Below are positions 28,502 to 36,951 of a stretch of DNA of 64,000 nt, one piece after another. The stretch lies in the NCBI RefSeq assembly GCF_010983895.1, contig NZ_CP048836.1:1302001-1366000 (forward strand), in the 5' to 3' direction. A model generated the notes under the pieces. The model worked only from the letters and a program-made list of their open reading frames with translations. It was not told the origin of the DNA and made no database searches. This stretch comes from Nitrogeniibacter mangrovi. Its GTDB lineage: Bacteria; Pseudomonadota; Gammaproteobacteria; Burkholderiales; Rhodocyclaceae. The position numbers and the translations under genes are program-made. How positions within the stretch are numbered: the stretch's first letter is position 1; every line of letters begins with the position of its first letter.

Positions 28502-29500
28502 TTACACGAAGGCATCGTCGCCTCCCTTGCCGCCGAGCATGATCTGGCCTTCCTCGGCCAGGCGGCGGACGATCTTGAGGATTTCCTTCTGCTCCGCTTC
28601 CACTTCGGACAGGCGCACCGGGCCGCGCGATTCGAGGTCCTCGCGCAGCATCTCGGCGGCGCGCTGGGACATGTTCTTGAAGATCTTCTCGCGCATCTCC
28701 TCGGTGGCGCCCTTGAGGGCCACCACCAGCGAGTCGGACTGCACCTCGCGCAGGATGGTCTGGATGCCGCGGTCGTCGATGTCCATGAGGTTGTCGAACA
28801 CGAACATCTCGTCGAGGATCTTCTGCGCCAGGTCGGGGTCGTATTCGCGCACGTTGTCGATGACGGCCGTCTCGGCCGCGGCGCCGACGAAGTTGAGGAT
28901 GTCGGCGGCATGGCGCACGCCACCCATGGCCGCCTTCTTGACCGTGGAGGCGCCGGACAGGGTGCGCGAGAGGGCGTCGTTCAGTTCCTTGAGCGCGGTC
29001 GGCTGCACCCCGTCGAGGGTGGCGATGCGCAGCACCACGTCGTTGCGCAGGCGGTCGGTGAAATGCTTGAGGATCTCGCCGGCCTGGTCGTATTCCAGAT
29101 GCACCAGGATGGTGGCGATGATCTGCGGGTGTTCGTTCTTGATCAGATCGGCCGCGGTGGCCGCGTCCATCCACTTGAGGCTTTCGATGCCGGCGGTGTC
29201 GGAGCCCTGCAGCACGCGCGAGATGATGTGCGCGGCGCGGTCGTCGCCGAGCGCCTTGGTGAGCATGGCGCGGATCTCTTCCTCGTTCGCCTCGATGGGC
29301 GAGCCCTTCTCGCTGTGGGTTTCCAGCTCGTCGAGCAGGGGTTCGACCTTGGAGCGCGGATGCGAGGGCAGCTTGGCCATGGTGAGGCCGAGCTTCTGCA
29401 CTTCCTTCGGGCCGAGGTGCTTGAGCACTTCGGCCGCTTCGTCCGACCCGAGCGACAGCAGCAGCAGGGCGCCTTTTTCGGTGCCGTCTTCAGCGCTCAT
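28502..29500 (-). CDS. fliG: Flagellar motor switch protein FliG
   Basis: 332 aa, normal length, all-helical. Contains KGALLLLSLGSDEAAEVLKHLGPKEVQKLG at the N-terminus, the EHPQIIATILVHLEYDQAGEIL armadillo repeat in the middle, and the C-terminal torque helix with LVVALKGATEEMREKIFKNMSQRAAEMLREDLESRGPVRLSEVE, carrying the charged residues that meet MotA. The ATG overlaps the fliF stop (ATGA). Confidence 0.97.
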   Translation of the reverse strand: MSAEDGTEKGALLLLSLGSDEAAEVLKHLGPKEVQKLGLTMAKLPSHPRSKVEPLLDELETHSEKGSPIEANEEEIRAMLTKALGDDRAAHIISRVLQGSDTAGIESLKWMDAATAADLIKNEHPQIIATILVHLEYDQAGEILKHFTDRLRNDVVLRIATLDGVQPTALKELNDALSRTLSGASTVKKAAMGGVRHAADILNFVGAAAETAVIDNVREYDPDLAQKILDEMFVFDNLMDIDDRGIQTILREVQSDSLVVALKGATEEMREKIFKNMSQRAAEMLREDLESRGPVRLSEVEAEQKEILKIVRRLAEEGQIMLGGKGGDDAFV

Positions 29501-31173
29501 TTGCGCGCCTCCTCATTGACGCCCATCCATTCCTTGATCAGGTTGGCGACCATCTTGGGGTCGCCCTTGGCCAGCTCGCGCGCCCGCGCCAGCTTGGCTT
29601 CGTAGCTGGAGGCCACCTGGGCGGCGTGCGACAGGGTCGTGCGGGCGCCTTCCTCTCCTTCCTCGCCTTCGGCCATGGCCGCGTCCTCCTCTTCGTCTCC
29701 GGCCGCGCGCGGCGGCGGGGTGATCGACTTCATCAGCGGCTTGATCACGCCGAAGGCCACGTAGGCGAGCACTGCCGCCAGGATGAGGTAGCGCAGCGCC
29801 TCCTTGGCCATGGCGATCATGTCCGGATCCTTCCAGATCGGCAACGCGGGTGCGGTCTCGAAGGTCTCCGGCGCGAACGCGCTGGCTGCCACGTTGAGTG
29901 TATCGCCACGGGCGGCGTTGAAGCCGACGGCCTCGCGCACCAGCTTGTTGATGCGCTCCAGTTCCGCGTCGCTGGGCGCGACCATGGTCTCCTTGCCGTT
30001 GCGATCCGTCTGCTTGCGGTGATTGACCAGCACCGCCACCGACAGCCGCTTGATGGCGCCCATGGCGTGGCGGGTGTGGGAGATGGTCTTGTCCACCTCG
30101 TAGTTGGTGGTGACGCTGGTGTTCTTGGTCTGGAAGTTGTCCTGCGTGGTCGCGGTGCCGCTGGCCGGGTTGGTGATCGGTGCGGTCGCCGGCACCGGCG
30201 GCTGGTTGGACAGCGCGCCGGGCACGCCCTTGGCGTTGGGGTCCCGGGTGATCGCCTCGCTCTTCTGCTGCGAGCGGATCGCCTGGTCCGGCTCCGGATT
30301 GGGCTTGTAGATCTCGTCGGTCTGCTCGACCCGGTTGAAGTCCACGTCCGCGGCCACCTGCACGCGGAAGTTGCCCTTGCCCACGAGAGGTTCGAGGATG
30401 GTGTCGACCCGGCGGGCGTAGGTGTCTTCGAGTTCCTGCACGTAGCTGATCTGGGTGGGGTCGAGGCCGGCCGCGCGCAGCGGGTCGGCCTTGTTGGTGA
30501 GCAGCTTGCCGGTCTCGTCGATGACGCTCACGTCGTCGTTCGACATGTTGGGCACGCTCGCAGCCACCAGATGGACGATGCCGGCCACCTGGGCGGCGTC
30601 CAGATTGCGTCCCGGATAGAGGTTCACAAACACCGAGGCGGTCGGCTGCTTGGCGTCGCGCAGGAAGGCGGTGCGCTTCGGAATCGCCAGATGCACCCGC
30701 GCGCCGGCCACCGAGGAGATGGACTGGATGGTGCGCGCCAGCTCACCCTCGAGGCCGCGTTGGTAGTTGATCTGTTCATGGAACTGGGAGACCCCGAGCT
30801 TCTGGTTCTCCATCAGCTCGAAACCGACCAGACCGCCCCGGGGCAGGCCCTGGGCTGCCAGCTGCAGGCGGATGTCGTGCACCCGGTCGGCCGGCACCAT
30901 GATCGCCGCGCCGCCCGCGCCGAACTTGTAGGGCACGTTCTGCTGCTGCAGGGCGGTGACGATGGCGCCGCCATCACGCTCTTCCAGATTGGAGAACAGC
31001 ACGGCGTAGTCGGGGGTGCGGCTCCACAGCAGCACGCCCACCGCCAGCGCGATCGCCGCGGCGAGCGCGGCCATCATCGCCAGCTTCTGGCGTGCGGGCA
31101 GGGCGTTGAAGTTCTGAAACGCTTGCTGCAGGGGCGAGGCGCCGGCTGCAGCGGCATCTTGCGCGGTGGCCAT
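29497..31173 (-). CDS. fliF: Flagellar MS-ring protein FliF
   Basis: 558 aa. Two transmembrane helices (about 30-52 and 450-470, YLILAAVLAYVAFGVIKPLM), the periplasmic ring-building motifs with FSNLEERDGGAIVTALQQQNVPYKF and INYQRGLEGELARTI, and the FliG-binding C-terminal tail (SYEAKLARARELAKGDPKMVANLIKEWM). The start at 31173 follows AAGGA by 8 nt; a longer frame covers the divergent fleS promoter region. First gene of fliFGHIJK. Confidence 0.97.
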   Translation of the reverse strand: MATAQDAAAAGASPLQQAFQNFNALPARQKLAMMAALAAAIALAVGVLLWSRTPDYAVLFSNLEERDGGAIVTALQQQNVPYKFGAGGAAIMVPADRVHDIRLQLAAQGLPRGGLVGFELMENQKLGVSQFHEQINYQRGLEGELARTIQSISSVAGARVHLAIPKRTAFLRDAKQPTASVFVNLYPGRNLDAAQVAGIVHLVAASVPNMSNDDVSVIDETGKLLTNKADPLRAAGLDPTQISYVQELEDTYARRVDTILEPLVGKGNFRVQVAADVDFNRVEQTDEIYKPNPEPDQAIRSQQKSEAITRDPNAKGVPGALSNQPPVPATAPITNPASGTATTQDNFQTKNTSVTTNYEVDKTISHTRHAMGAIKRLSVAVLVNHRKQTDRNGKETMVAPSDAELERINKLVREAVGFNAARGDTLNVAASAFAPETFETAPALPIWKDPDMIAMAKEALRYLILAAVLAYVAFGVIKPLMKSITPPPRAAGDEEEDAAMAEGEEGEEGARTTLSHAAQVASSYEAKLARARELAKGDPKMVANLIKEWMGVNEEARK

Positions 31174-31251
31174 CGGGTCGGTCCTTCGCGATGTCGCTTT
31201 TTTCGATGGAGGCATTCTCGCTGCGCAATTGCAAAAGCGTATGGCAAAAAA

Positions 31252-31280
31252 GCGGCAGTTTTTGCCGCCTATTTGCCGCC
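31252..31280. promoter_or_regulatory. Palindromic site GCGGCA-N5-TGCCGC in the fliF/fleS divergent region
   Basis: GCGGCA (31252-31257), GTTTT, TGCCGC (31263-31268), followed by another half-site TTTGCCGCC (31272-31280). It lies in the 173-bp space between divergent fliF and fleS, about 80 bp from each. On the minus strand weak GG-N10-GC spacing (CGGCAAATAGGCGGCA) could act as a poor sigma-54 promoter, but no convincing promoter is visible. Inferred FleR-type site. Confidence 0.6.
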
Positions 31281-31346
31281 TCTTCCGGGCCCGTCCACCC
31301 TTAGGCTTCGCACTGTGCATCACACCGACAGCCACCCGGACACCCC

Positions 31347-32480
31347 GTGACCGAAACCACGACACCGCCGCTCAATGCGGCCCAGTTGGCCGAAGCCTTC
31401 GAACAGTTCAACCGCGTCTCGGCGGAACTGACGGAGGCCTATGCCGGCCTGCAGGGGCAGGTCGCCCAGCTCAACGAGCGCCTCTCGGTGCTCATGACCG
31501 CTCTGCCGGCCGGGGTGGTCGTGCTCGACCGCGAGGGCTGCGTGGTGCAGATCAACCGGGCGGCGAGCGCCTGGCTGGGCGAGGATCTCGACGGCCAGCC
31601 GTGGGCGATGGCGAGCACCCGTTTCACGGCCACCGAGACGCCGGGCGAGATGGAGCTGGAGGCCGCGCCCGGCGCCGCGCCGCGCCGCATCGCGCTGTCG
31701 GCCACGGCGCTCGATTCGGGCGAGGGCAGCATCGTGCTCATGCACGATGTGACCGACACCCATCGCATGCAGCGCGAGGCCGAGCGCAACGCGCGCCTCG
31801 CGGCCATGGGCGAGATGGTCGCCGGCCTTGCGCATCAGCTGCGCACGCCGTTGTCCGCGGCCCTGTTGTACACCAGCTCCCTGGGCAAGCCCCAGCTCGC
31901 CGGCGAGGAGCGCACCCGCGTGGCCGGCCGCGCCGTCGAGCGCCTGCGTCATCTCGAACGCCTGATCCGCGACATGCTGCTGTTCGCGCGCGGTGACTGC
32001 CTCGGACGCGAGCCGGTGCCCGTGTGCGCGTTGGTCGAGGAGCTGGCTCACACCCTCGAGCCGATCGCACGCGAGCGCGGCATCGACTTCGAGCACGCCT
32101 GCGGGTGTGGCCAGACCCGGCTGGTCGCGGATCGCAAGGCCCTGGCCGGCGCGCTCACCAACCTGCTCGAAAACGCGCTGCAATTCACCCCCGAGTCGGG
32201 GCAGGTCCGGCTCGACGCGCAGCGCGATGGCCGCCAGGTGGTGTTCACCGTGTCCGATACCGGCAAGGGTATCGCCCCGGAGCAGCAGCAACGGCTGTTC
32301 GAGCCCTTCTTCACCACCCGTGCCGAAGGCACCGGCCTCGGCCTGGCCATCGCGCGCGGCGTCGCCCGCGCCCATGGGGGCGACATCGATCTGACCTCCC
32401 GCCCCGAGGCGGGCACCACCTTCCGCCTGAGCGTGCCCCTGGCCGCCGAGGGCGACGACAACGAGACCCCTCATGAGTGA
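31347..32480 (+). CDS. fleS: Flagellar sensor histidine kinase FleS/FlrB-type
   Basis: 377-aa soluble kinase without transmembrane segments. A helical N-terminus, a PAS domain (about 45-135), HisKA with the phosphoacceptor His in MGEMVAGLAHQLRTPLSAAL (about residue 163), and a HATPase_c with NLLENALQF (N), DTGKGIAPE (G1), FEPFFTT (F) and GTGLGLAI (G2). GTG start at 31347. It overlaps fleR by 8 bp. FleS phosphorylates FleR to switch on class III flagellar genes. Assigned by architecture and neighbours. Confidence 0.92.
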   Translation: MTETTTPPLNAAQLAEAFEQFNRVSAELTEAYAGLQGQVAQLNERLSVLMTALPAGVVVLDREGCVVQINRAASAWLGEDLDGQPWAMASTRFTATETPGEMELEAAPGAAPRRIALSATALDSGEGSIVLMHDVTDTHRMQREAERNARLAAMGEMVAGLAHQLRTPLSAALLYTSSLGKPQLAGEERTRVAGRAVERLRHLERLIRDMLLFARGDCLGREPVPVCALVEELAHTLEPIARERGIDFEHACGCGQTRLVADRKALAGALTNLLENALQFTPESGQVRLDAQRDGRQVVFTVSDTGKGIAPEQQQRLFEPFFTTRAEGTGLGLAIARGVARAHGGDIDLTSRPEAGTTFRLSVPLAAEGDDNETPHE

Positions 32481-33852
32481 AGCCCTGAACCTGCTGCTCG
32501 TCGAAGACGACGACGCCCTGCGTGATGCGGTCGGCCTGACCCTGGAGATGGAGGGCCATCAGGTCACCGCCGTGGATGGCGGCCCCGCCGCGCTCGAGGC
32601 GCTGGAGCACGGGGTGTTCAACCTCGTCGTCAGCGACCTCAAGATGGATCCCATGGACGGGCTGACCCTGCTGGGCGAGATCCGCGCCCGCCTGCCGCAG
32701 CTGCCGGTCATGCTGATGACCGCCTTCGGCGATGTGGAAAAGGCGGTGTCGGCCATGCAGGGCGGAGCCTGCGACTTCCTCCTCAAACCCTTCGAACCCG
32801 AAGTGCTGCTGGCCCATGTACGCCGTTATGCCACCCCGGTGGCCAGTGGCGACGGCACCATCGCCGAGGATGCGCGCACCCGCGAGCTGACCGCGCTCGC
32901 CGCGCGGGTGGCCGAGACCGACGCCACCGTGCTGCTCACCGGTGAATCGGGCACCGGCAAGGAAGTGTTCGCGCGCTACATCCATGCTCACTCGCCGCGG
33001 CGCGCCAAGCCTTTCGTGGCGATCAACTGCGCCGCGATTCCCGACAACCTGCTCGAGGCGACGCTGTTCGGTTACGAGAAAGGGGCCTTCACCGGCGCCC
33101 AGACCGCCCAGGCGGGCAAGTTCGAACAGGCCGACGGCGGCACCTTGCTGCTCGACGAGATTTCGGAGATGCCCCTGGGCCTGCAGGCCAAGCTGCTGCG
33201 GGTGCTGCAGGAGCGCGAAGTGGAGCGGGTGGGCGGCAAGAAACCCATTCACCTGGACATCCGCGTGCTGGCCACGAGCAACCGCGACATGGTCGCGGAG
33301 GTCGCCGCCGGGCGCTTCCGCGAGGATCTGTACTACCGCCTCAACGTGTTTCCGCTGGCGATCCCGGCGCTGCGCGAACGGCCGGGCGACATCATTGCCC
33401 TGGGTCGGCACTTCCTCGCGCGCCACGGCGAACGGATCGGGCGTCAGGCGTCGCTGGCAGCCGATGCGGCCGAACTGATGGTGCGCTATCCGTGGCCGGG
33501 CAACGCCCGCGAGCTGGACAACGCCATGCAGCGGGCGCTGATTCTCGCCACCGGGGGCGTCATCGGCGCCGACACGCTGCGCCTGTGTCTCGGCCATACG
33601 CCGACCATCGGCGCCAGCCCGGGCGTGGCGGCAAGCGCTGCCGCCGAAGCGGCAAATCTTGCCGCCGTCGCGCCCGCACCGCCGGCCGGCAGCGCCACCA
33701 ACATGAAGGATCTGGAACGTGAGCACATCCTGTCGACGCTGCGCGCCGTGGGCGGGTCACGCAAGAAAGCCGTTGAAAAACTGGGCATTTCCGAGCGCAC
33801 GCTGCGCTACAAGCTGCAGCAGTACCGTGAAGAGGGCCACAGCATCGATTGA
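32473..33852 (+). CDS. fleR: Sigma-54-dependent flagellar response regulator FleR/FlrC-type
   Basis: 459 aa, NtrC architecture: receiver domain (about 5-118) with phospho-Asp55 in [12 protein letters not shown]+ domain with Walker A GESGTGKE, the sigma-54-contacting loop GAFTGA, Walker [13 protein letters not shown], and a Fis-type HTH ([19 protein letters not shown]). The linker between the last two is Ala/Pro-rich. The DNA encoding that linker holds two tandem palindromes that also occur upstream of other flagellar genes. Together with fleS it forms a two-gene unit reading toward fliE. Confidence 0.95.
   Translation: MSEALNLLLVEDDDALRDAVGLTLEMEGHQVTAVDGGPAALEALEHGVFNLVVSDLKMDPMDGLTLLGEIRARLPQLPVMLMTAFGDVEKAVSAMQGGACDFLLKPFEPEVLLAHVRRYATPVASGDGTIAEDARTRELTALAARVAETDATVLLTGESGTGKEVFARYIHAHSPRRAKPFVAINCAAIPDNLLEATLFGYEKGAFTGAQTAQAGKFEQADGGTLLLDEISEMPLGLQAKLLRVLQEREVERVGGKKPIHLDIRVLATSNRDMVAEVAAGRFREDLYYRLNVFPLAIPALRERPGDIIALGRHFLARHGERIGRQASLAADAAELMVRYPWPGNARELDNAMQRALILATGGVIGADTLRLCLGHTPTIGASPGVAASAAAEAANLAAVAPAPPAGSATNMKDLEREHILSTLRAVGGSRKKAVEKLGISERTLRYKLQQYREEGHSID
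33628..33665. promoter_or_regulatory. Two tandem GCGGCA-N5-TGCCGC palindromes within the 3' part of fleR
   Basis: Site 1: GCGGCA (33628-33633), AGCGC, TGCCGC (33639-33644). Site 2: GCGGCA (33649-33654), AATCT, TGCCGC (33660-33665). Their centres are 21 bp apart, two helical turns, about 200-235 bp upstream of the fliE sigma-54 promoter, a usual distance for enhancers. The bases also encode part of the Ala-rich FleR linker. Confidence 0.65.
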
Positions 33853-33864
33853 TGCGGCTTGCGA

Positions 33865-33880
33865 TGGCACGCGCCTTGCA
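33865..33880 (+). promoter_or_regulatory. Sigma-54 promoter of fliE
   Basis: TGGCAC (33865-33870), GCGCC, TTGCA (33876-33880): a full match to the sigma-54 -24/-12 consensus, 43 bp upstream of the fliE ATG. It starts 13 bp past the fleR stop. Confidence 0.9.
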
Positions 33881-33922
33881 ACCATACTGTCGACACATCA
33901 CACATATCTGGACTGATCTGGC

Positions 33923-34243
33923 ATGGATACCGGGGGAATCGACAAGGTTCTGAGCGAATTGCGCGCCACCGCCCAGGCGGCCGGCGGCAAGAGCGCGTCC
34001 GCCGCGCAGGCGACCGACGGCCCCAGCTTCGGCGATGCGCTGCAAAACGCCCTGGCCGAGGTCAGCGCGGCCCAGCAGGATGCCCAGCAGATGGCCAAGT
34101 CCTTCAGCGCCGGCGATCCGAACGTCAATCTCCAGGACGTGATGGTCAATCTGCAGAAGGCGAACCTCAGTTTTCAGCAGATGACCCAGGTGCGCAACAA
34201 ACTCGTTTCCGCCTATCAGGACATCATGAACATGCAGGTGTAA
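33923..34243 (+). CDS. fliE: Flagellar hook-basal body protein FliE
   Basis: 106 aa, typical length. C-terminal half carries FGDALQNALAEVSAAQQDAQQMAKSF and the family end LSFQQMTQVRNKLVSAYQDIMNMQV. It joins the MS ring to the rod. A sigma-54 promoter precedes it and a terminator follows, so it is a single-gene unit, divergently separated from fliF by fleSR. Not in the fliF operon as in many species. Confidence 0.96.
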   Translation: MDTGGIDKVLSELRATAQAAGGKSASAAQATDGPSFGDALQNALAEVSAAQQDAQQMAKSFSAGDPNVNLQDVMVNLQKANLSFQQMTQVRNKLVSAYQDIMNMQV

Positions 34244-34268
34244 GGGCGCATCGCCCCGCACCCGATCA

Positions 34269-34291
34269 GGCCGCCCGCGGGGCGGCTTTTT
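34269..34291 (+). terminator. Rho-independent terminator of fliE
   Basis: GCCGCC (34270-34275) / GGCGGC (34281-34286) with a 5-nt loop, followed by five T. 26 bp past the fliE stop. Confidence 0.88.
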
Positions 34292-34481
34292 CGTGTCTGC
34301 AGGAGGCGTATCCGGTGCGGAAAAAGATTCGGTTTCAATGGCCGCCGTATGGCCACCTAGACCGGCCAGCATTGGTCGTCGGCTTGACTATACTGAGTCT
34401 TTGTCATGGTCAGCGGTGTCTTGCGATACCCCTCGTCGTGGGCGCGGCAGTCATCGCTGCGAATCTTCCCGGAGGTTGCCA

Positions 34482-34784
34482 ATGGGACAGGAATCCATCT
34501 GGTCGGTGGTGTTGGTCGTGGCCGTGGTGTCACTCGGACTCGGCTTCTATTTCGGGCGGCTGGGTCGTGGGACGGCCCGGGTGATCGATCCGCCGGGGCC
34601 GCCGTCGGCGTCCGACAGCACGGCGTCAAGGCGTGCGGATGATGGCTTGGGCGACCAGGCGTCCCCGGCCATGCCCGAGGGCGAGCCCTTGATCGATGTG
34701 CGCCAGATCGGCGAGCCGCTGATCCCGGAAGCCGAGCGGCGGGAACGGCCCAGGGGGGCCGCTGCGATCTTGCCGACCGCCTGA
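34482..34784 (+). CDS. Short YhcB/ZapG-like membrane protein, apparent internally deleted paralogue
   Basis: 100 aa. One N-terminal transmembrane helix (about 6-27, IWSVVLVVAVVSLGLGFYFGRLGRG) ending in the GFxxGR motif seen in DUF1043 (YhcB/ZapG) proteins, and a C-terminal tail DGLGDQASPAMPEGEP ... IPEAERRER almost identical to that of the next gene. The central coiled coil of DUF1043 is missing. GGAGG lies 6 nt upstream of the ATG. A stand-alone small protein, probably arisen by duplication and internal deletion; function unknown. Confidence 0.75.
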   Translation: MGQESIWSVVLVVAVVSLGLGFYFGRLGRGTARVIDPPGPPSASDSTASRRADDGLGDQASPAMPEGEPLIDVRQIGEPLIPEAERRERPRGAAAILPTA

Positions 34785-34993
34785 CGGCGCTTGCCGGCAG
34801 CCGGCAACGGTTCCGCCGGCGTCGGGGCCTGACACCGTCAGGCGCGTCCAGCCTTCATGGGCGTTGCCGCACTCAGTGATGGTGCGGCGCAGCACCGGTC
34901 TTCGTTATACTGGATTCCTTCGTTGTCGGACGACGCGGGGGCCTGACGGCCGCCTTGCGCAACGACGGTTATTGGTGATCTGGGAGGAATGAG

Positions 34994-35557
34994 ATGACGA
35001 CCGAAATCTTCTGGCCGGTGCTGATCGTGGGCGTGCTGGTGGCCCTTGCCGTCGGCTTCCTGATCGGGCGGTTCGCCGGGGGCGTGCGCAAGCGCGCCGA
35101 CGGGTTGGCTGCGGAACTGGAGCAGCAGAAGGACGAGGCGGCTCGCTATCGCAAGGCAGTCGACGAACACTTCGAGGAGACGGCGACCCTGTTCGCGTCC
35201 ATGGCCGGTTCCTACAAGGCCTTGTTCAACCATCTGTCCACCAGCCACAAGGCCTTGTCGGCGGATGCGGAACGGGATCTGTTCCGTGACCGTGTCGGCA
35301 TCCAGCTCGCGGGTGCCGAGGTGCCGTCGCTGATGATTGCCGGTGCCGGCGCGGTCGAAACTCCGTCGTCGGCGGGATCCGACGAGGCTGCAGCGGAAGC
35401 GCCTGCCGGCGCCGAAGACCTGGGTGACCAGGCGTCTCCCGCGATGCCGGACGGGGCGCCGGTGGTCGAGGCGGCACCCATTGAGGCGCCGGCCATTCCC
35501 GAGGCGGAACGACGGGAGCACAGTCGGAGCGATGAGGAGAAATCGCAGAACGCATGA
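34994..35557 (+). CDS. YhcB/ZapG-like DUF1043 protein
   Basis: 187 aa. N-terminal transmembrane helix (about 7-28, FWPVLIVGVLVALAVGFLIGRF), cytoplasmic coiled coil (about 32-90, AAELEQQKDEAARYRKAVDEHFEETATLFASMAGSYKALFNHLSTS), which is the DUF1043 core, then an Ala/Glu/Pro-rich tail with LGDQASPAMPDGAP and IPEAERREHSR. Members in E. coli (YhcB/ZapG) link envelope growth and division. GGGAGG precedes the ATG. It sits 209 bp after the short paralogue with a terminator downstream. Confidence 0.88.
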   Translation: MTTEIFWPVLIVGVLVALAVGFLIGRFAGGVRKRADGLAAELEQQKDEAARYRKAVDEHFEETATLFASMAGSYKALFNHLSTSHKALSADAERDLFRDRVGIQLAGAEVPSLMIAGAGAVETPSSAGSDEAAAEAPAGAEDLGDQASPAMPDGAPVVEAAPIEAPAIPEAERREHSRSDEEKSQNA

Positions 35558-35561
35558 ACGA

Positions 35562-35588
35562 AAAACCCCGCCGGACCGGCGGGGTTTT
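35562..35588. terminator. Bidirectional rho-independent terminator
   Basis: AAAACCCCGCCGG / CCGGCGGGGTTTT, 13-bp arms around a single A (35562-35588); it closes both the DUF1043 gene and the convergent TRAP binding-protein gene (stop at 35609). Confidence 0.93.
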
Positions 35589-35608
35589 CGCATTGGCGTC
35601 TCGCCCGA

Positions 35609-36691
35609 TCAGCGCTTGCGCGTCTGCATGTAGCGGTCGAAGTTGCCTTCCGCCACGCTGTGCCAGAGGTTCTGGTCGTCGCGGAACTTCGAATACGCCT
35701 CGTACATGTTCTTGAAGGTCGCGTTGCTGGCGCTGGTTTCCGCATAGACTTCCAGGGCGGCCTTGTAGCAGGCATCCATGACCGACTTCGGGAAGGGGCG
35801 CAGCTTGGCTCCATTGGCCACCAGGCGTTTCAGGGCGTCCGGGTTCTTGGCATCGTACTTGGCGAGCATGTCCACGTTCGCTTCGGCTGCAGCGGCTTCG
35901 ACGATGGCCTTGTACTCGTCGGGCAGCGCCTTCCACTTGTCGTGGTTAATGTACAGGGAGAGGTTGGCACCCCCTTCCCACCAGCCCGGGTAGTAGTAGT
36001 ACTGGGCCACTTTCTGGAAACCGAGTTTCTCGTCATCGTAGGGGCCGATCCACTCGGCCGCGTCGATGGTCCCTTTCTCCAGGGACGGATAGACGTCCCC
36101 GCCGGGAATCTGTTGCGGCACAGCGCCGAGTTTCGACAGCACCTTGCCGGCGAAGCCCCCCACGCGGACCTTCAGATCCTTCAGATCGGCGGGCGACTTG
36201 ATTTCCTTGCGGAACCAGCCACCCATCTGGGCACCGGTGTTGCCCATCGGGAAGTTCATGATGTTGTAGGTGCCGAAGAACTCGCGCAACAACTTGTCGC
36301 CGCCGCCATGCATGAACCATGCGTTGAACTCTCGGGCGTTCATGCCGAAGGGCACCGCCGTGTCGAACGCGAACGTGGGGTCCTTGCCGAAGAAATAGTA
36401 GGAGGCCGTATGCCCGGCTTCCACTGTGGCGTCCTTCACTGCATCCATGACCGAGAAGGCCGGCACGATCTCGCCACCGGCGAAGACGCGGATCTGGAAC
36501 TTGCCGCCCGTTGCGGCAGAGACGCGATTGGCGAAGACTTCGGCCGCACCGTAGATGGTGTCGAGACTCTTCGGGAAACTGGAGGCCAGACGCCAGTTCA
36601 GCGTCGGCATGGACTGGGCGATGGCCGGTGCGGCGACGGCGCCGGCAGCAATGCCAACACCCGTTTTTTTCAGAAAGGAACGGCGTTCCAT
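35609..36691 (-). CDS. TRAP transporter substrate-binding protein (DctP family), orphan
   Basis: 360 aa periplasmic binding protein. Twin-arginine signal MERRSFLKKTGVGIAAGAVA with cleavage near AIAQ, then the DctP fold with GKFQIRVFAGGEIVPAFSVMDAVKDATVEAGH, the PGGDVYPSLEKGTIDAAEWIGPYDDEKLGFQKVAQYYYYPGWW region and the arginine-bearing ligand segment KVRVGGFAGKV. Resembles the alpha-keto-acid binding (TakP-like) subgroup. No dctQ/dctM permease genes are adjacent, so its partner is elsewhere or absent. Substrate unknown. Confidence 0.9.
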   Translation of the reverse strand: MERRSFLKKTGVGIAAGAVAAPAIAQSMPTLNWRLASSFPKSLDTIYGAAEVFANRVSAATGGKFQIRVFAGGEIVPAFSVMDAVKDATVEAGHTASYYFFGKDPTFAFDTAVPFGMNAREFNAWFMHGGGDKLLREFFGTYNIMNFPMGNTGAQMGGWFRKEIKSPADLKDLKVRVGGFAGKVLSKLGAVPQQIPGGDVYPSLEKGTIDAAEWIGPYDDEKLGFQKVAQYYYYPGWWEGGANLSLYINHDKWKALPDEYKAIVEAAAAEANVDMLAKYDAKNPDALKRLVANGAKLRPFPKSVMDACYKAALEVYAETSASNATFKNMYEAYSKFRDDQNLWHSVAEGNFDRYMQTRKR

Positions 36692-36951
36692 AAGTCTCCT
36701 CGCTCTTTAGTGGATCGTAATGACGGCTATGTTTTTGTGATGAAGCGGTCCTGATTATAGGAACCGCCAATCGGCCGCAGAAATAGGGGTTTCCCACAAG
36801 CGCCAATCGGCGCAGGGCATCGGGAGGGCGCTGGCCGAGCCCGGGCGCGGGGATCGCCCTCGGAATATGGGCTGAGCTGACGGCGCATCGGTAATGACCA
36901 AGGCATTTTCGTTGGGTGTTTCGCCTTGAGTGGCGAACGCCGCCGAGAGGC
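36692..36951. other. 260-bp non-coding stretch upstream of the TRAP gene
   Basis: No credible gene. Just upstream of the TRAP-gene ATG (minus strand) lie AT-richer bases (36715-36760) likely to include its promoter. Nothing else is recognised before the tandem repeat starts at 36952. Confidence 0.5.

Noticed and set aside
31264-31279. GG-N10-GC on the minus strand ahead of fliF as a sigma-54 promoter
   Set aside because: Produced by overlapping GGCGGCA repeats; flanking consensus bases are poor.
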